From positions 434,001 through 498,000 of the forward strand of contig NZ_JAKVTW010000001.1 in NCBI RefSeq assembly GCF_022489065.1: a stretch of 64,000 nt of DNA. Direction: 5' to 3'. Position 1 is the stretch's first letter; each line of letters opens with the position of its first letter. A program made the translations under genes and the position numbers. The notes beneath the pieces were generated by a model, which ran no database searches, was not told where the DNA came from, and saw only the letters and a list, made by a program, of their open reading frames with translations. Source of the stretch: Vreelandella neptunia. Its GTDB lineage: Bacteria > Pseudomonadota > Gammaproteobacteria > Pseudomonadales > Halomonadaceae. Shown piece by piece: positions 17,001-25,216 of this stretch.

Positions 17001-17825
17001 ATGCACCCAAATGACGTAACAAAAAGCTACGAGTTAACCGAGGCAGGCGATCGTTACTTTGATGGCCTGGTCGATAAATTTTCTCGTTCGCTCTACCAAG
17101 CTCCAAGGGGCGAGCTGCGCTTAGCTATGCTGGACTATTTGCTGCCTCAAATGCTGCAGTTAAAAGAGCAGCCAGTGCTCGATATAGGCGGTGGTTTGGG
17201 CCAGCAGGCGGCGTGGTTTGCCAAGCGTGGGCATGCGGTAACCATGACTGAACCCTCAGACGATATGCTTAACCACGCTAAGCAGTGGCACCAAGACGAC
17301 AGCGCATTACCCCATGAATTGATTACCTACCTACAAGCACCGCTTCAACAGCTTGATCAGCAAGCGCCAGGGGCATGGCCACTAATTACCTGCCATGCGG
17401 TATTGGAATGGTTAGGTGACCCGCAAGCGGCGCTGACGACATTGAGTCACTTATTGGCACCGGGCGGTCAGCTTAGTTTGATGGTTTTCAACCGCGATGC
17501 GCTGCGCTTTTCTAATGTGGTGAAAGGCAATCTTGAAAAGGCGTTGCGTGATCGATTGGCCGGGAAGGGTAAGCGGCAGCGATTGACGCCCATATCACCT
17601 GTTTCTCATGCTGAGATTGAGCAGTGGAGTGCTGCGAATGGACTGCAAATAGCATCAGTCGCGGGCATCCGTGTTTTCCAAGACTACTTACGCAAACCGC
17701 CAGTCACGCCGGAAGAAAATGAAACCCTGATTGCCTTGGAAAAGCAGTACTGCCGCCAAGACCCTCACTGGCGTCTAGGCCGTTACCTACTTTATACATT
17801 AATTAAACCGGAGGCCGGTAAATGA
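17001..17825 (+). CDS. cmoM: tRNA 5-carboxymethoxyuridine methyltransferase CmoM
   Basis: The 274-residue protein is a class I SAM-dependent methyltransferase. The glycine-rich SAM motif is VLDIGGGLGQQAAWFAKRGH (residues 54-73). CmoM-specific features are the N-terminal FDGLVDKFSRSLYQAPRGELR, the HAVLEWLGDPQAAL segment, VFQDYL, and the C-terminal YCRQDPHWRLGRY. CmoM methylates the carboxylate of cmo5U at tRNA wobble position 34. The partner genes cmoA and cmoB are about 17 kb away in this window. It overlaps rsmC by 4 bases (ATGA), forming a two-gene RNA-methylation operon. Confidence 0.9.
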   Translation: MHPNDVTKSYELTEAGDRYFDGLVDKFSRSLYQAPRGELRLAMLDYLLPQMLQLKEQPVLDIGGGLGQQAAWFAKRGHAVTMTEPSDDMLNHAKQWHQDDSALPHELITYLQAPLQQLDQQAPGAWPLITCHAVLEWLGDPQAALTTLSHLLAPGGQLSLMVFNRDALRFSNVVKGNLEKALRDRLAGKGKRQRLTPISPVSHAEIEQWSAANGLQIASVAGIRVFQDYLRKPPVTPEENETLIALEKQYCRQDPHWRLGRYLLYTLIKPEAGK

Positions 17826-18835
17826 GTGCTCAAGCCCCTGCGTGTCAGTTACTGGAACGCCAACAGGATAATTATGCAGCGCTGTGGGTCATTGGCCCTC
17901 CTATGGATAGTTGGCTTAGTGACCGCTCAAATGGTGTGGTAAGTGGCGATCACGAAGTGCTGGCGGAGTGGGCTGCTAAAGGCAAACAAGCATCCAGTCC
18001 TTTTGACGTAGCCAAAGGCGAGCCTTTAGGAAAAGAAGTGGTGCTATTTTGGCCAAAAGCGCACCAGCTAGGTATTTGGTGGCTAAAGTGGCTATGCGAA
18101 CAGCTACCCAGCGGAACGCCGTTTGAGATTGTGGGCGAGCACCAGGGAGGTATTAAGCGCGTACCCAAAATGCTCGAGGAGCTGGGATTACCCTGGGAAA
18201 AGCGCGATAACGCTCGGCGCTGTACGTTATTCACCTCTCATACTGCTAGCTTGGATTCACCCAGTGGAGCAAGCGAAACAGCTTGGCAGTCGTTTGAAAC
18301 GCTAGGTTTAACGTTGGTAAGTCACCCAGGCGTTTTCGGTCACGGCAAAGTCGATGAAGGCACGCTGTTAATGCTGGAGAGCTTAGAAAGTAGCTTGCCG
18401 AAAAAACCGCTCAAGGTGCTGGATATGGGCTGTGGTGACGGTATTGTTAGCGCTTGGCTCGCAAAGCGTGGCCATCATGTTACCGCAGTCGATATCAGCG
18501 CTTTTGCAGCCGAAGCCTGTCAGCGCACCTTGGCTGCCAATGGACTCAAGGGGCGAGTACTTTGCAGCGATGTATTCAGCGCGCTTGAAGATGAGCAGTT
18601 CGACTGGATTATCAGCAATCCGCCTTTCCATAAAGAGCGCGATATCAGCTACGGCCCAAGCCAGCGCTTGATTAGTCAAGCACCTGAGCATTTAAGCACC
18701 GGAGGGCGATTGGTCATTGTCGCCAATGGTTTTCTGCCTTATCCCGATCACTTGCAGCGCGCGTTTCAAGATTTTCATATCTTGGCGGATAATCGCCGCT
18801 TCAAGGTATACGCAGCAAACCAACTAAGCCGTTAA
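17822..18835 (+). CDS. rsmC: 16S rRNA (guanine(1207)-N2)-methyltransferase RsmC
   Basis: The 337-residue protein has two halves: a degenerate N-terminal methyltransferase-like domain and an active C-terminal one. The latter carries the SAM motif KVLDMGCGDGIVSAWLAKRGH near residue 200 and the amino-methylating motif ISNPPFHKERD near residue 262. E. coli RsmC is 343 residues with the same NPPFH motif. It modifies G1207 in the small ribosomal subunit RNA. GGAGG lies 7 bases before the ATG, inside the cmoM end. Confidence 0.93.
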   Translation: MSAQAPACQLLERQQDNYAALWVIGPPMDSWLSDRSNGVVSGDHEVLAEWAAKGKQASSPFDVAKGEPLGKEVVLFWPKAHQLGIWWLKWLCEQLPSGTPFEIVGEHQGGIKRVPKMLEELGLPWEKRDNARRCTLFTSHTASLDSPSGASETAWQSFETLGLTLVSHPGVFGHGKVDEGTLLMLESLESSLPKKPLKVLDMGCGDGIVSAWLAKRGHHVTAVDISAFAAEACQRTLAANGLKGRVLCSDVFSALEDEQFDWIISNPPFHKERDISYGPSQRLISQAPEHLSTGGRLVIVANGFLPYPDHLQRAFQDFHILADNRRFKVYAANQLSR

Positions 18836-18884
18836 ATCCCCCAGCCGCCAACCGGCGACTAAAGTTGGTGCTCATAAGCTGCCA

Positions 18885-18915
18885 TTTGGCCCTAGGCAAG
18901 CTTGCCAGGGCCAAA
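18885..18915. repeat. 31-base near-perfect palindrome between rsmC and the SDR gene
   Basis: TTTGGCCCT-A-GGCAAG is followed directly by CTTGCC-AGGGCCAAA. Fifteen base pairs form, with one bulged A and no loop-sized gap. No T-run follows, so it is not an ordinary terminator of rsmC. It could be an operator for the downstream sugar-acid genes or a cruciform/hairpin element. Confidence 0.6.
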
Positions 18916-19024
18916 GTTGCTCGTCCATACTCGATTTATTGGTCAAGCTGTCATACATTCAGATGTTCTGACTTTGAGCATGCTCCTACCATTCTGGGTC
19001 ATGCTGCTACCAGGGATGTGCCAC

Positions 19025-19768
19025 ATGATGCGACTCAATAACAAAACTGCACTGGTCACCGCCGCTGCGAACGGTATTGGACGCGCTACCGCCGAACGCT
19101 TTGTAGCGGAGGGGGCGCGAGTATTTGCAACAGATATCGATATTGCCTCGCTAGAAGGTGTGGAGGGCGTTGAAGCCTACTGTTTGGATGTCACGGACAG
19201 CAAAGCGATTCATGAACTGGCTAGCTCACTGCCTAACCTAGACATACTCTTCAACTGTGCGGGCATGGTGGCGGGGGGGTCTGTGCTCGAGTGTGATGAA
19301 GCTACTTGGCAACGCTCACTGGATATTAATGTCACCTCCATGTTTCATACTTTGCAGGCTTTTTTACCGGGCATGCTAGTAAATGGGGGCGGCAGTATCA
19401 TCAATATGGCTTCCTTGGCATCCAGCGTTAAAGGGGTGGCGAATCGCTGTGCTTATGGCGCTTCTAAAGCAGCGGTGATTGGTCTCACCAAATCGGTAGC
19501 TGCTGACTTTATGACGCAAGGCATTCGTTGCAATGCTATCTGTCCTGGTACGGTGGAATCGCCCTCGTTAAAGCAGCGTATCGCCGAGCAGGCGCGTAAA
19601 GAGGGGCGCAGTGACGCCGACGTGCTGGCGTCTTTCATTGCCCGCCAGCCAATGGGCAGGTTAGGACGAGTAGAAGAGGTCGCCGCATTGGCGACCTTCC
19701 TGGCGAGTGATGAATCTGAGTTTATTACCGGGACTGCACAGTTGATTGATGGCGGCTGGGCTAACTAG
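19025..19768 (+). CDS. SDR family oxidoreductase, 2-keto-3-deoxy-L-fuconate dehydrogenase-like
   Basis: The 247-residue protein is a classical short-chain dehydrogenase. It has the NAD site TAAANGIGRATAERF near residues 10-25, NCAGMV, the catalytic Ser in INMASLASS, and YGASKAAV with Tyr and Lys. The adenine-side acidic residue in FATDID suggests NAD rather than NADP. It is followed by an FAH-type hydrolase and a zinc dehydrogenase, the set used in diketo-hydrolase routes for L-fuconate or L-rhamnonate. I chose ATG 19025 (AGGGA about 8 bases upstream) over an upstream in-frame ATG at 18902, which would add 41 unlike-family residues and run through the palindrome. Confidence 0.8.
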   Translation: MMRLNNKTALVTAAANGIGRATAERFVAEGARVFATDIDIASLEGVEGVEAYCLDVTDSKAIHELASSLPNLDILFNCAGMVAGGSVLECDEATWQRSLDINVTSMFHTLQAFLPGMLVNGGGSIINMASLASSVKGVANRCAYGASKAAVIGLTKSVAADFMTQGIRCNAICPGTVESPSLKQRIAEQARKEGRSDADVLASFIARQPMGRLGRVEEVAALATFLASDESEFITGTAQLIDGGWAN

Positions 19769-19840
19769 GCTCTGTCTGGAAATTGGCTGTGCTCGCCGAC
19801 TTTTCAGCCAATACCTAATCACTTTAGAAGGCATAACAAT

Positions 19841-20683
19841 ATGAAACTTGTACGTTTTGGCTCACCGGGCCAGGAAAAACCGGGTATCTTGGATAGTCAG
19901 GGAAAGGTACGTGATCTCTCTTCTGTCGTGGGTGATATTGCTGGCGATGTATTGAGCGATGATGGCTTAAATAAATTGCGTAATGTCGATCTGACCACGC
20001 TGCCGGAGGTGGCAGAGGATATGCGTTTTGGGCCTTGTGTTGGTCAGGTAGGCAAGTTTATCTGCATTGGTCTTAACTACTCTGACCATGCGGCTGAAAC
20101 GGGTGCTGAAGTGCCGCCGGAGCCGGTTATTTTCAACAAATGGACCAGCGCGATCTGCGGCCCTAATGACGACGTTGAAATTCCCCGCAATTCGAAGAAA
20201 ACCGACTGGGAAGTGGAGCTTGGGGTCATTATCGGCAAAGGTGGCCGTTATATCGATGAAGCCGATGCGATGGCCCATGTGACGGGCTTCTGTGTGGTTA
20301 ACGATGTATCTGAACGCGAATTTCAGCTAGAGCGCAGCGGTACTTGGGATAAAGGTAAAGGCTGCGATACGTTCGGCCCCTTAGGCCCCTGGCTGGTAAC
20401 GCGGGATGAAGTCGCAGACCCCCACCAACTGAGTATGTGGCTGGAGGTTGACGGCCACCGCTATCAGGATGGCAATACCCGCACCATGGTCTATCAAGTC
20501 CCTTTTTTAATTAGCTACTTGAGTCGCTTTATGAGCCTGCAACCCGGCGATGTGATCTCAACCGGAACGCCGCCAGGAGTAGGGATGGGGCAAAAACCAC
20601 CTGTTTACCTTCGCAACGGCCAGCAAATGCGGTTAGGGATTGAAGGCCTGGGTGAACAGCAGCAGAGGGTCGTACAGGCCTAA
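19841..20683 (+). CDS. Fumarylacetoacetate hydrolase family protein, probable 2,4-diketo-3-deoxy-L-fuconate hydrolase
   Basis: The 280-residue protein has an N-terminal cap (MKLVRFGSPGQEKPG) and the FAH catalytic domain beginning KFICIGLNYSDHAAETG. The metal ligands are in DWEVELGVIIGKGG (two Glu) and GFCVVNDVSERE (Asp). The closing motif GDVISTGTPPGVGMG is standard. Database relatives are often labelled ureidoglycolate lyase. The neighbouring SDR favours carbon-carbon cleavage of a 2,4-diketo-3-deoxy sugar acid to pyruvate plus a hydroxy acid. It lies 72 bases after the SDR gene and 23 bases before the zinc dehydrogenase, so all three look co-transcribed. Confidence 0.82.
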   Translation: MKLVRFGSPGQEKPGILDSQGKVRDLSSVVGDIAGDVLSDDGLNKLRNVDLTTLPEVAEDMRFGPCVGQVGKFICIGLNYSDHAAETGAEVPPEPVIFNKWTSAICGPNDDVEIPRNSKKTDWEVELGVIIGKGGRYIDEADAMAHVTGFCVVNDVSEREFQLERSGTWDKGKGCDTFGPLGPWLVTRDEVADPHQLSMWLEVDGHRYQDGNTRTMVYQVPFLISYLSRFMSLQPGDVISTGTPPGVGMGQKPPVYLRNGQQMRLGIEGLGEQQQRVVQA

Positions 20684-20706
20684 TTGCGGCTGAAAGGAGC
20701 GTAATC

Positions 20707-21729
20707 ATGCAAGTGCTTGTCTGTACAAAACCGCACCATATGGAGCTCGCTCACGCCGATAAACCTGAGTGTTCGCCTGGGCATGCCGTGGTGCAGATTC
20801 GCCGTATTGGTATCTGTGGAACGGATATTCATGCTTATGGCGGCAATCAGCCCTATTTTGAATACCCTCGCGTGCTGGGGCACGAGTTAGCCGGTGAGGT
20901 AGTTGAGGTCGCTGATGATCAAGCCAAGCATTTATTAGGCAAGCAGGTTTATGTTATCCCTTACCTGCATTGCGGGGAGTGCCGTGCTTGCCAGCAGAAT
21001 AAAACCAACTGCTGCCAGAACATGCAGGTGATTGGCGTCCATCAAGATGGCGGAATGGCGGAGTACTTGTCCGTTCCTACTACCCATTTGGTGGTATCGG
21101 AAACACTGACTATCGATCAACTGGCGCTGGTGGAGTGCATGGCGATTGGCGCTCACGCGGTAAGGCGTAGCGCGCTAGAAGCGGATGAGCTTGCCGTGAT
21201 CGTGGGTGCAGGCCCGATTGGTATGGGCGTGCTGCAAGTGGCTAAAAGCCGAGGTGCACGGACCTTGATGGTCGATACTAACCCTTCCCGATTGGCTTTT
21301 TGCCGCGATGTGCTGGGTGCTGATGTAGTGGCAAACCCACAGGGCGCCGATGTGGCTGAACGTATAAGTCTATTGAATGGCGGCGCATTAGCGGATGTGG
21401 TGTTCGACGCCACTGGCAGCCCGCTAGCCATGCAGGCGGGGTTCGATCTGGCAGGCCATGGTGGACGCTACGTGTTGGTAAGCGTGGTAAAAGCCGATAT
21501 TACCTTTAGCGACCCTGATTTCCACAAGAAGGAGCTGACTCTCATGGGGAGCCGCAACGCAACTCGTGAAGATTTCGATAGCGTGGTGGCCCTGATGGAG
21601 AGTGGGAGCATTAACGCTGAAGCCATGATTACTCACCGGGCGCCGCTCGCCGACATACCCACCCAAATGCCCCAGTGGTGTGACCCTGCCAATCAGGTCA
21701 TCAAGGCCATGATCTCGATTGACTTTTAA
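20707..21729 (+). CDS. Zinc-binding alcohol dehydrogenase (L-galactonate/threonine dehydrogenase-like)
   Basis: The 340-residue protein is a medium-chain dehydrogenase. It shows the catalytic zinc site GICGTDIHAYGG and LGHELAGEVVEV, and the structural zinc cysteines in CGECRACQQNKTNC. The Rossmann motif is VIVGAGPIGMGVLQVAKSRGA near residue 165. AAAGGAG lies before the ATG. It probably oxidises a secondary hydroxyl of a sugar acid such as L-galactonate or L-fuconate; the substrate is inferred from the FAH and SDR neighbours. Confidence 0.8.
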   Translation: MQVLVCTKPHHMELAHADKPECSPGHAVVQIRRIGICGTDIHAYGGNQPYFEYPRVLGHELAGEVVEVADDQAKHLLGKQVYVIPYLHCGECRACQQNKTNCCQNMQVIGVHQDGGMAEYLSVPTTHLVVSETLTIDQLALVECMAIGAHAVRRSALEADELAVIVGAGPIGMGVLQVAKSRGARTLMVDTNPSRLAFCRDVLGADVVANPQGADVAERISLLNGGALADVVFDATGSPLAMQAGFDLAGHGGRYVLVSVVKADITFSDPDFHKKELTLMGSRNATREDFDSVVALMESGSINAEAMITHRAPLADIPTQMPQWCDPANQVIKAMISIDF

Positions 21730-21846
21730 TACGTCTTCATCATTTCCTCAAACTTGCCACAATCAACCGCCGACGAAGTTAACTTTAAGGTCTATGATGC
21801 AAATCAGTAGTCGTTAATTTAACGGTTGTGAGTGGGAGTGGTTGAA

Positions 21847-22575
21847 ATGGCGGGAAATATACGTAATACAGCGGTATTGGGAAGCGCTGTTTTGCTTGGC
21901 GGTTTGCTGGCCCTTGGGCTGGTCTGGAGCGGTAGCTATATCAAGGGAGCCGCTGAGGTGTGGCAGCAGTCATCGCGTAGCGTAACAGTGCGTGGCTTGG
22001 CCGAGCGTGAGGTGGCGGCGGACTTGGTGCTGTGGCCGTTTAATTACAGCGTCAGTGCCAATAGCCTGAGTGACCTGGAGCAGCAGCTGTCAGAAGACGA
22101 ACAGTCGATCCGAGATTTCCTTCAAGCCCAAGGCTTTGCGCCAGAATATATCAACTCGACACCACCGCGGATTACCGATCAGTTCAGCAACCTATACGGT
22201 AATCAGCGGCCCGATGAGCGCTACCGTGCTGAAGCAACGTTACTGCTTCGCACGCCCGATGTAGAGGGCGTAATTGCGGCGATCCCCAGCGCGACATCAC
22301 TGGTGCGTGAAGGCGTACTACTATCGCCTAGCTATGAATACCGCACGGAATTTCTGTTTACCGGCCTTGATGCAATCAAGCCCGAAATGATTGCGGCGGC
22401 CACTGCTGATGCGCGTAACGCCGCACAGCAATTTGCGCAAGACTCCGGTAGCCAGGTGGGCCAAATTCGCCAAGCGACCCAGGGCTACTTTTCCATTGAA
22501 GACTTGGATAGCTATACGCCGCAAACCAAGCGCGTACGTGTCGTTACAACGGTGGACTATGCCTTACAAGATTAG
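21847..22575 (+). CDS. SIMPL domain (DUF541) protein, membrane-anchored
   Basis: The 242-residue protein has one N-terminal membrane segment (about residues 8-28) followed by a periplasmic SIMPL domain starting SSRSVTVRGLAEREVAADL. This family has been linked to oxidative stress and outer-membrane or secretion functions, with no defined biochemistry. The ATG at 21847 has GGGAG 8 bases upstream; a GTG at 21832 would add five residues. It looks monocistronic, with short palindromes (21776-21785 and 21812-21824) in its leader. It converges on greB 43 bases downstream. Confidence 0.8.
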   Translation: MAGNIRNTAVLGSAVLLGGLLALGLVWSGSYIKGAAEVWQQSSRSVTVRGLAEREVAADLVLWPFNYSVSANSLSDLEQQLSEDEQSIRDFLQAQGFAPEYINSTPPRITDQFSNLYGNQRPDERYRAEATLLLRTPDVEGVIAAIPSATSLVREGVLLSPSYEYRTEFLFTGLDAIKPEMIAAATADARNAAQQFAQDSGSQVGQIRQATQGYFSIEDLDSYTPQTKRVRVVTTVDYALQD

Positions 22576-22618
22576 GCTGCCTAAGGGGCTGAGCTTTAGA
22601 GGAGCAGTCCCAGCTAGG

Positions 22619-23155
22619 TTAACTGCTTGAGGTGGAAGGCTTGCCCGTATAGTCGATCTCGGTGATGGTATAAAACATATCACCATTAGGCGTGAGCACT
22701 TTTGCATCATCACCCACCTGCTTGCCAAGCAGCGCTTTGGCCATGGGGGCATCGATACTGATCCAGCGTTTTTTAGTGTCGATCTCGTCGTGGCCAACAA
22801 TCCTAAGATATACCTGTACGCCGTTTTCATCTTCCAAGCTGACGTAGGCACCGAAGAACACCTTGCTAGTGTCGGCGGGTAGGCGATCAACGATCTGTAA
22901 CTCGTCCAAGCGCTTCGTCAGGTAGGTAATACGAGCGATCACCCGGTTTAGCTCTTTCTTGTTGTAGGTGTAATCTGCGTTTTCACTACGGTCACCCTGG
23001 GCCGCCGCTTCACCTACTTTCTCTGAAATCGCTGGGCGCTTTACTCGCGAGAGGTGGTCCAGAATGGCGCGCAAGCGGGCCGCCCCCTCTGCAGTAATCA
23101 GGTTGCTTTTAGGGGCTTGACGCGGATCTTTTGCTGGATCGCGCCAGCGGGTCAT
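22619..23155 (-). CDS. greB: Transcription elongation factor GreB
   Basis: The 178-residue protein has the Gre coiled-coil domain (SNLITAEGAARLRAILDHL to about residue 95), with the acidic tip in GDRSENADYTYNKKEL. A C-terminal FKBP-like domain with KRWISIDAPMAKALLGKQVGD follows. GreB stimulates RNA cleavage in backtracked RNA polymerase. GreB rather than GreA is chosen from the ENADY-TYNKKEL and RWISIDAPMAKALL patterns. The ATG at 23155 follows GAAAGG; an ATG at 23170 would add five residues. Confidence 0.9.
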   Translation of the reverse strand: MTRWRDPAKDPRQAPKSNLITAEGAARLRAILDHLSRVKRPAISEKVGEAAAQGDRSENADYTYNKKELNRVIARITYLTKRLDELQIVDRLPADTSKVFFGAYVSLEDENGVQVYLRIVGHDEIDTKKRWISIDAPMAKALLGKQVGDDAKVLTPNGDMFYTITEIDYTGKPSTSSS

Positions 23156-23330
23156 GTTGCGGCCTTTCATTACCGTGTCCCTATTATGTCTGGAACCAAC
23201 CAGCTTACGTTAATTGAGCGAAGCATACCAAAGAACATGCCGCTGGCGAATCAATCAAACGTTCGTTACATTATGTGAGAGGCCCGCCACTCTTAGGCCT
23301 CAGCTGTACAACAATAATTCAGGAGCCTCT

Positions 23331-23990
23331 ATGCGAACTCTCTCTTTTTCACGTCTATCTTTATCAAAGCTAATAATCACTGCTGCCATAGGCAGTACGC
23401 TGACGCTGTCACCCATAACGGCCATTGCTTTTGAAGGTGAGCTATTTTCACTCAAGAACCGTTGGGAGCACACCGTCACGGCACTGCCTGCCAATGAGCG
23501 TGAAAACACACTAAAAGCGTTAGTCAGTGAGGCAGAACAACTCGCCAACCAATATAGCGATGAAGCCGATGTGCTGGTTTGGCAGGGCATTATTTTGGCC
23601 TCTTATGCTCGTGAACGTGGCGGTCTAGGTGCGCTGGGAACCGCAGGGGATGCGCGTGACGCATTGGAAAAAGCGATTGAGCTAGATCCTCAAGGGCTGA
23701 ATGGTTCCGCGTACGTGACGCTAGGGGCGCTCTATGATCGTGCACCGGGACGCCCGCTCGGTTTTGGGAATAGTGATACTGCTGAAAAAATGTTCCAGCG
23801 CGCCTTGGAAATCCGTCCTGACGGGATTGATGTGAACTACTACTACGCCGCTTTCCTCAAGGAGGAGGGCAATGCTCAGGCTGCTCGTGAGCATGCACAG
23901 CGTGCGGTTAACGGTACGGCCCGGGACACCCGCCAAGCCTCCGATGAAGCGCTGCGCCGCGACGCAGAGGCTATGCTCAGCCAACTGTAA
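23331..23990 (+). CDS. Exported TPR-like repeat protein of unknown function
   Basis: I do not recognise a named family. The 219-residue protein has a Sec-type signal peptide: basic start, hydrophobic core LIITAAIGSTLTLSPIT, likely cleavage after AIA. Helical repeats of TPR type follow, best seen as DARDALEKAIELDPQG (about 109-124) and AEKMFQRALEIRPDGIDVNYYYAAFLKEEG (about 150-179). It is probably a small periplasmic scaffold. The ATG at 23331 has AGGAG at ideal spacing; a frame extending to 23214 lacks a ribosome site and would bury the signal peptide. Confidence 0.75.
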   Translation: MRTLSFSRLSLSKLIITAAIGSTLTLSPITAIAFEGELFSLKNRWEHTVTALPANERENTLKALVSEAEQLANQYSDEADVLVWQGIILASYARERGGLGALGTAGDARDALEKAIELDPQGLNGSAYVTLGALYDRAPGRPLGFGNSDTAEKMFQRALEIRPDGIDVNYYYAAFLKEEGNAQAAREHAQRAVNGTARDTRQASDEALRRDAEAMLSQL

Positions 23991-24003
23991 TCTACCCACG
24001 TAA

Positions 24004-24033
24004 TTGGCATTCCCGGTGGCAAGCACTGATAAT
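24004..24033 (+). promoter_or_regulatory. Candidate sigma-70 promoter for nudF-yqiB-cpdA
   Basis: TTGGCA (24004-24009) and GATAAT (24028-24033) each match the consensus in five of six positions, with an 18-base spacer. Transcription would begin near 24040. Confidence 0.55.
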
Positions 24034-24060
24034 AGAGCGATTATCACTACCGGGAGTGCC
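24006..24060 (+). promoter_or_regulatory. Nested inverted repeat covering the nudF promoter and ribosome site
   Basis: An outer stem pairs 24006-24017 (GGCATTCCCGGT) with 24049-24060 (ACCGGGAGTGCC) over 12 positions including one G-T. An inner stem pairs 24025-24033 with 24040-24048 with one mismatch. The nudF ribosome site GGGAG (24052-24056) lies in the outer 3' arm. It is either an operator on the promoter or, in read-through RNA from upstream, a structure that hides the ribosome site. Confidence 0.55.
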
Positions 24061-24062
24061 TC

Positions 24063-24767
24063 ATGGTGTCCAGCCCAAAGTACGCTTCTGAACGAAACGT
24101 CCCATTTCGCAGCACGACGCTTAGCGTTCCGCAGTTAAACCGTGAAGACGTTGAATTATTAAAGCGTGAAACGCTGCACCAGGGGTTTTTCCGCCTTGAA
24201 GCCCTAGAGCTTCGCCACCGCCTATTTGAAGGCGGCTGGAGCGAGCCAATGCGCCGTGAAGTGCATAACCGCTTTGATGCGGTAGGGGTAATGCTTTACG
24301 ACCCTGAGCGAGACTCATTGGTGCTTATTGAGCAGTTTCGCGCTGGTGCAATTGATGATTCGGTGTCTCCCTGGAAGCTTGAGTTCGTTGCTGGCTTAGT
24401 CGAGGAGGGCGAGTCAGTGGAAGACGTGGCTCGCCGTGAAGCGTGGGAAGAAGCCGGTTGTAAAGTGAGCGAGCTGACCAAACTACACACTTATTATCCA
24501 AGCCCTGGCGCCTGCAACGAGCAAGTGACACTGTTTTGTGGTTTGGTAGATACCCAAGGTTTAGGTGGCATTCACGGCTTAGATGAAGAGCATGAAGATA
24601 TTCGTGTTCACGTCATGCCGTTTGCAAATGCCTGGGAACTCTTAGAGCAGGGGCGACTCGACAACGCCATGTCTTTAATTGGTCTACATTGGCTTAATAG
24701 CCAGCGAGCCTCATTACGCGCCGCCTCACAGCGGCCGTTGACGCAAAGCGAAACAAACGAGGAGTGA
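24063..24767 (+). CDS. nudF: ADP-ribose diphosphatase NudF
   Basis: The 234-residue Nudix hydrolase has the full Nudix box at residues 111-133 (G111, E117, R125-E126, E129-E130, G132). The downstream segment TYYPSPGACNEQVTLF is typical of ADP-ribose pyrophosphatases. It hydrolyses ADP-ribose to AMP and ribose 5-phosphate. The order nudF, yqiB, cpdA is the same as in E. coli, which supports the assignment. Its stop overlaps the GTG-containing start region of yqiB. Expression may be controlled through the inverted repeat over its promoter and ribosome site. Confidence 0.93.
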   Translation: MVSSPKYASERNVPFRSTTLSVPQLNREDVELLKRETLHQGFFRLEALELRHRLFEGGWSEPMRREVHNRFDAVGVMLYDPERDSLVLIEQFRAGAIDDSVSPWKLEFVAGLVEEGESVEDVARREAWEEAGCKVSELTKLHTYYPSPGACNEQVTLFCGLVDTQGLGGIHGLDEEHEDIRVHVMPFANAWELLEQGRLDNAMSLIGLHWLNSQRASLRAASQRPLTQSETNEE

Positions 24768-24769
24768 AC

Positions 24770-25216
24770 ATGGCGAGAACGGCCTACGTCACCGATTTAA
24801 AATCGCTCCAAGGGGAGTGCAGCGCCAACTATTTACGTATGGTGCGGCTTGTGGGCGACATGGAGGCTGGTCAACGCCGTAATATTGCCTTGCGTGGTGA
24901 TAAACAGTACTTCGGCGATCTGCATCTTTTTATTCAAGAGCAGGCACCCTATACCACCATGGTGGATGTCTCCCAGACCGGCCCGCTTGATGCAGTGTTG
25001 GAGGGGCCGCGCATGCGTGTGCATCTTTATCATGATGTGCGTATGGCGGAAGTCACCGATTTTCAGCGCGAGCGCCACTTTAGTGGCCGCTACCGCTACC
25101 CCAATGCCCGTATGCATCAGCCAGATGAAAAGCTTCAGCTCAACCGTTTCTTAGGCGAATGGTTAGCTCACGGCCTGGCCCACGGGCACACCCATGATGT
25201 GCCGGAGATGCCCTAG
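24770..25216 (+). CDS. yqiB: DUF1249 family protein YqiB
   Basis: The 148-residue protein matches the DUF1249/YqiB family: YVTDLKSLQGECSANYLRMVRL at the start, a central LHLFIQEQAPYTTMVDVSQ, and a C-terminal HQPDEKLQLNRFLGEWLAHGL. The function is unknown; it is a small soluble protein kept between nudF and cpdA in many gammaproteobacteria. GAGGAG lies 5 bases before the ATG at 24770; a GTG at 24764 is less likely. Its stop codon shares a base with the cpdA start. Confidence 0.88.
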   Translation: MARTAYVTDLKSLQGECSANYLRMVRLVGDMEAGQRRNIALRGDKQYFGDLHLFIQEQAPYTTMVDVSQTGPLDAVLEGPRMRVHLYHDVRMAEVTDFQRERHFSGRYRYPNARMHQPDEKLQLNRFLGEWLAHGLAHGHTHDVPEMP

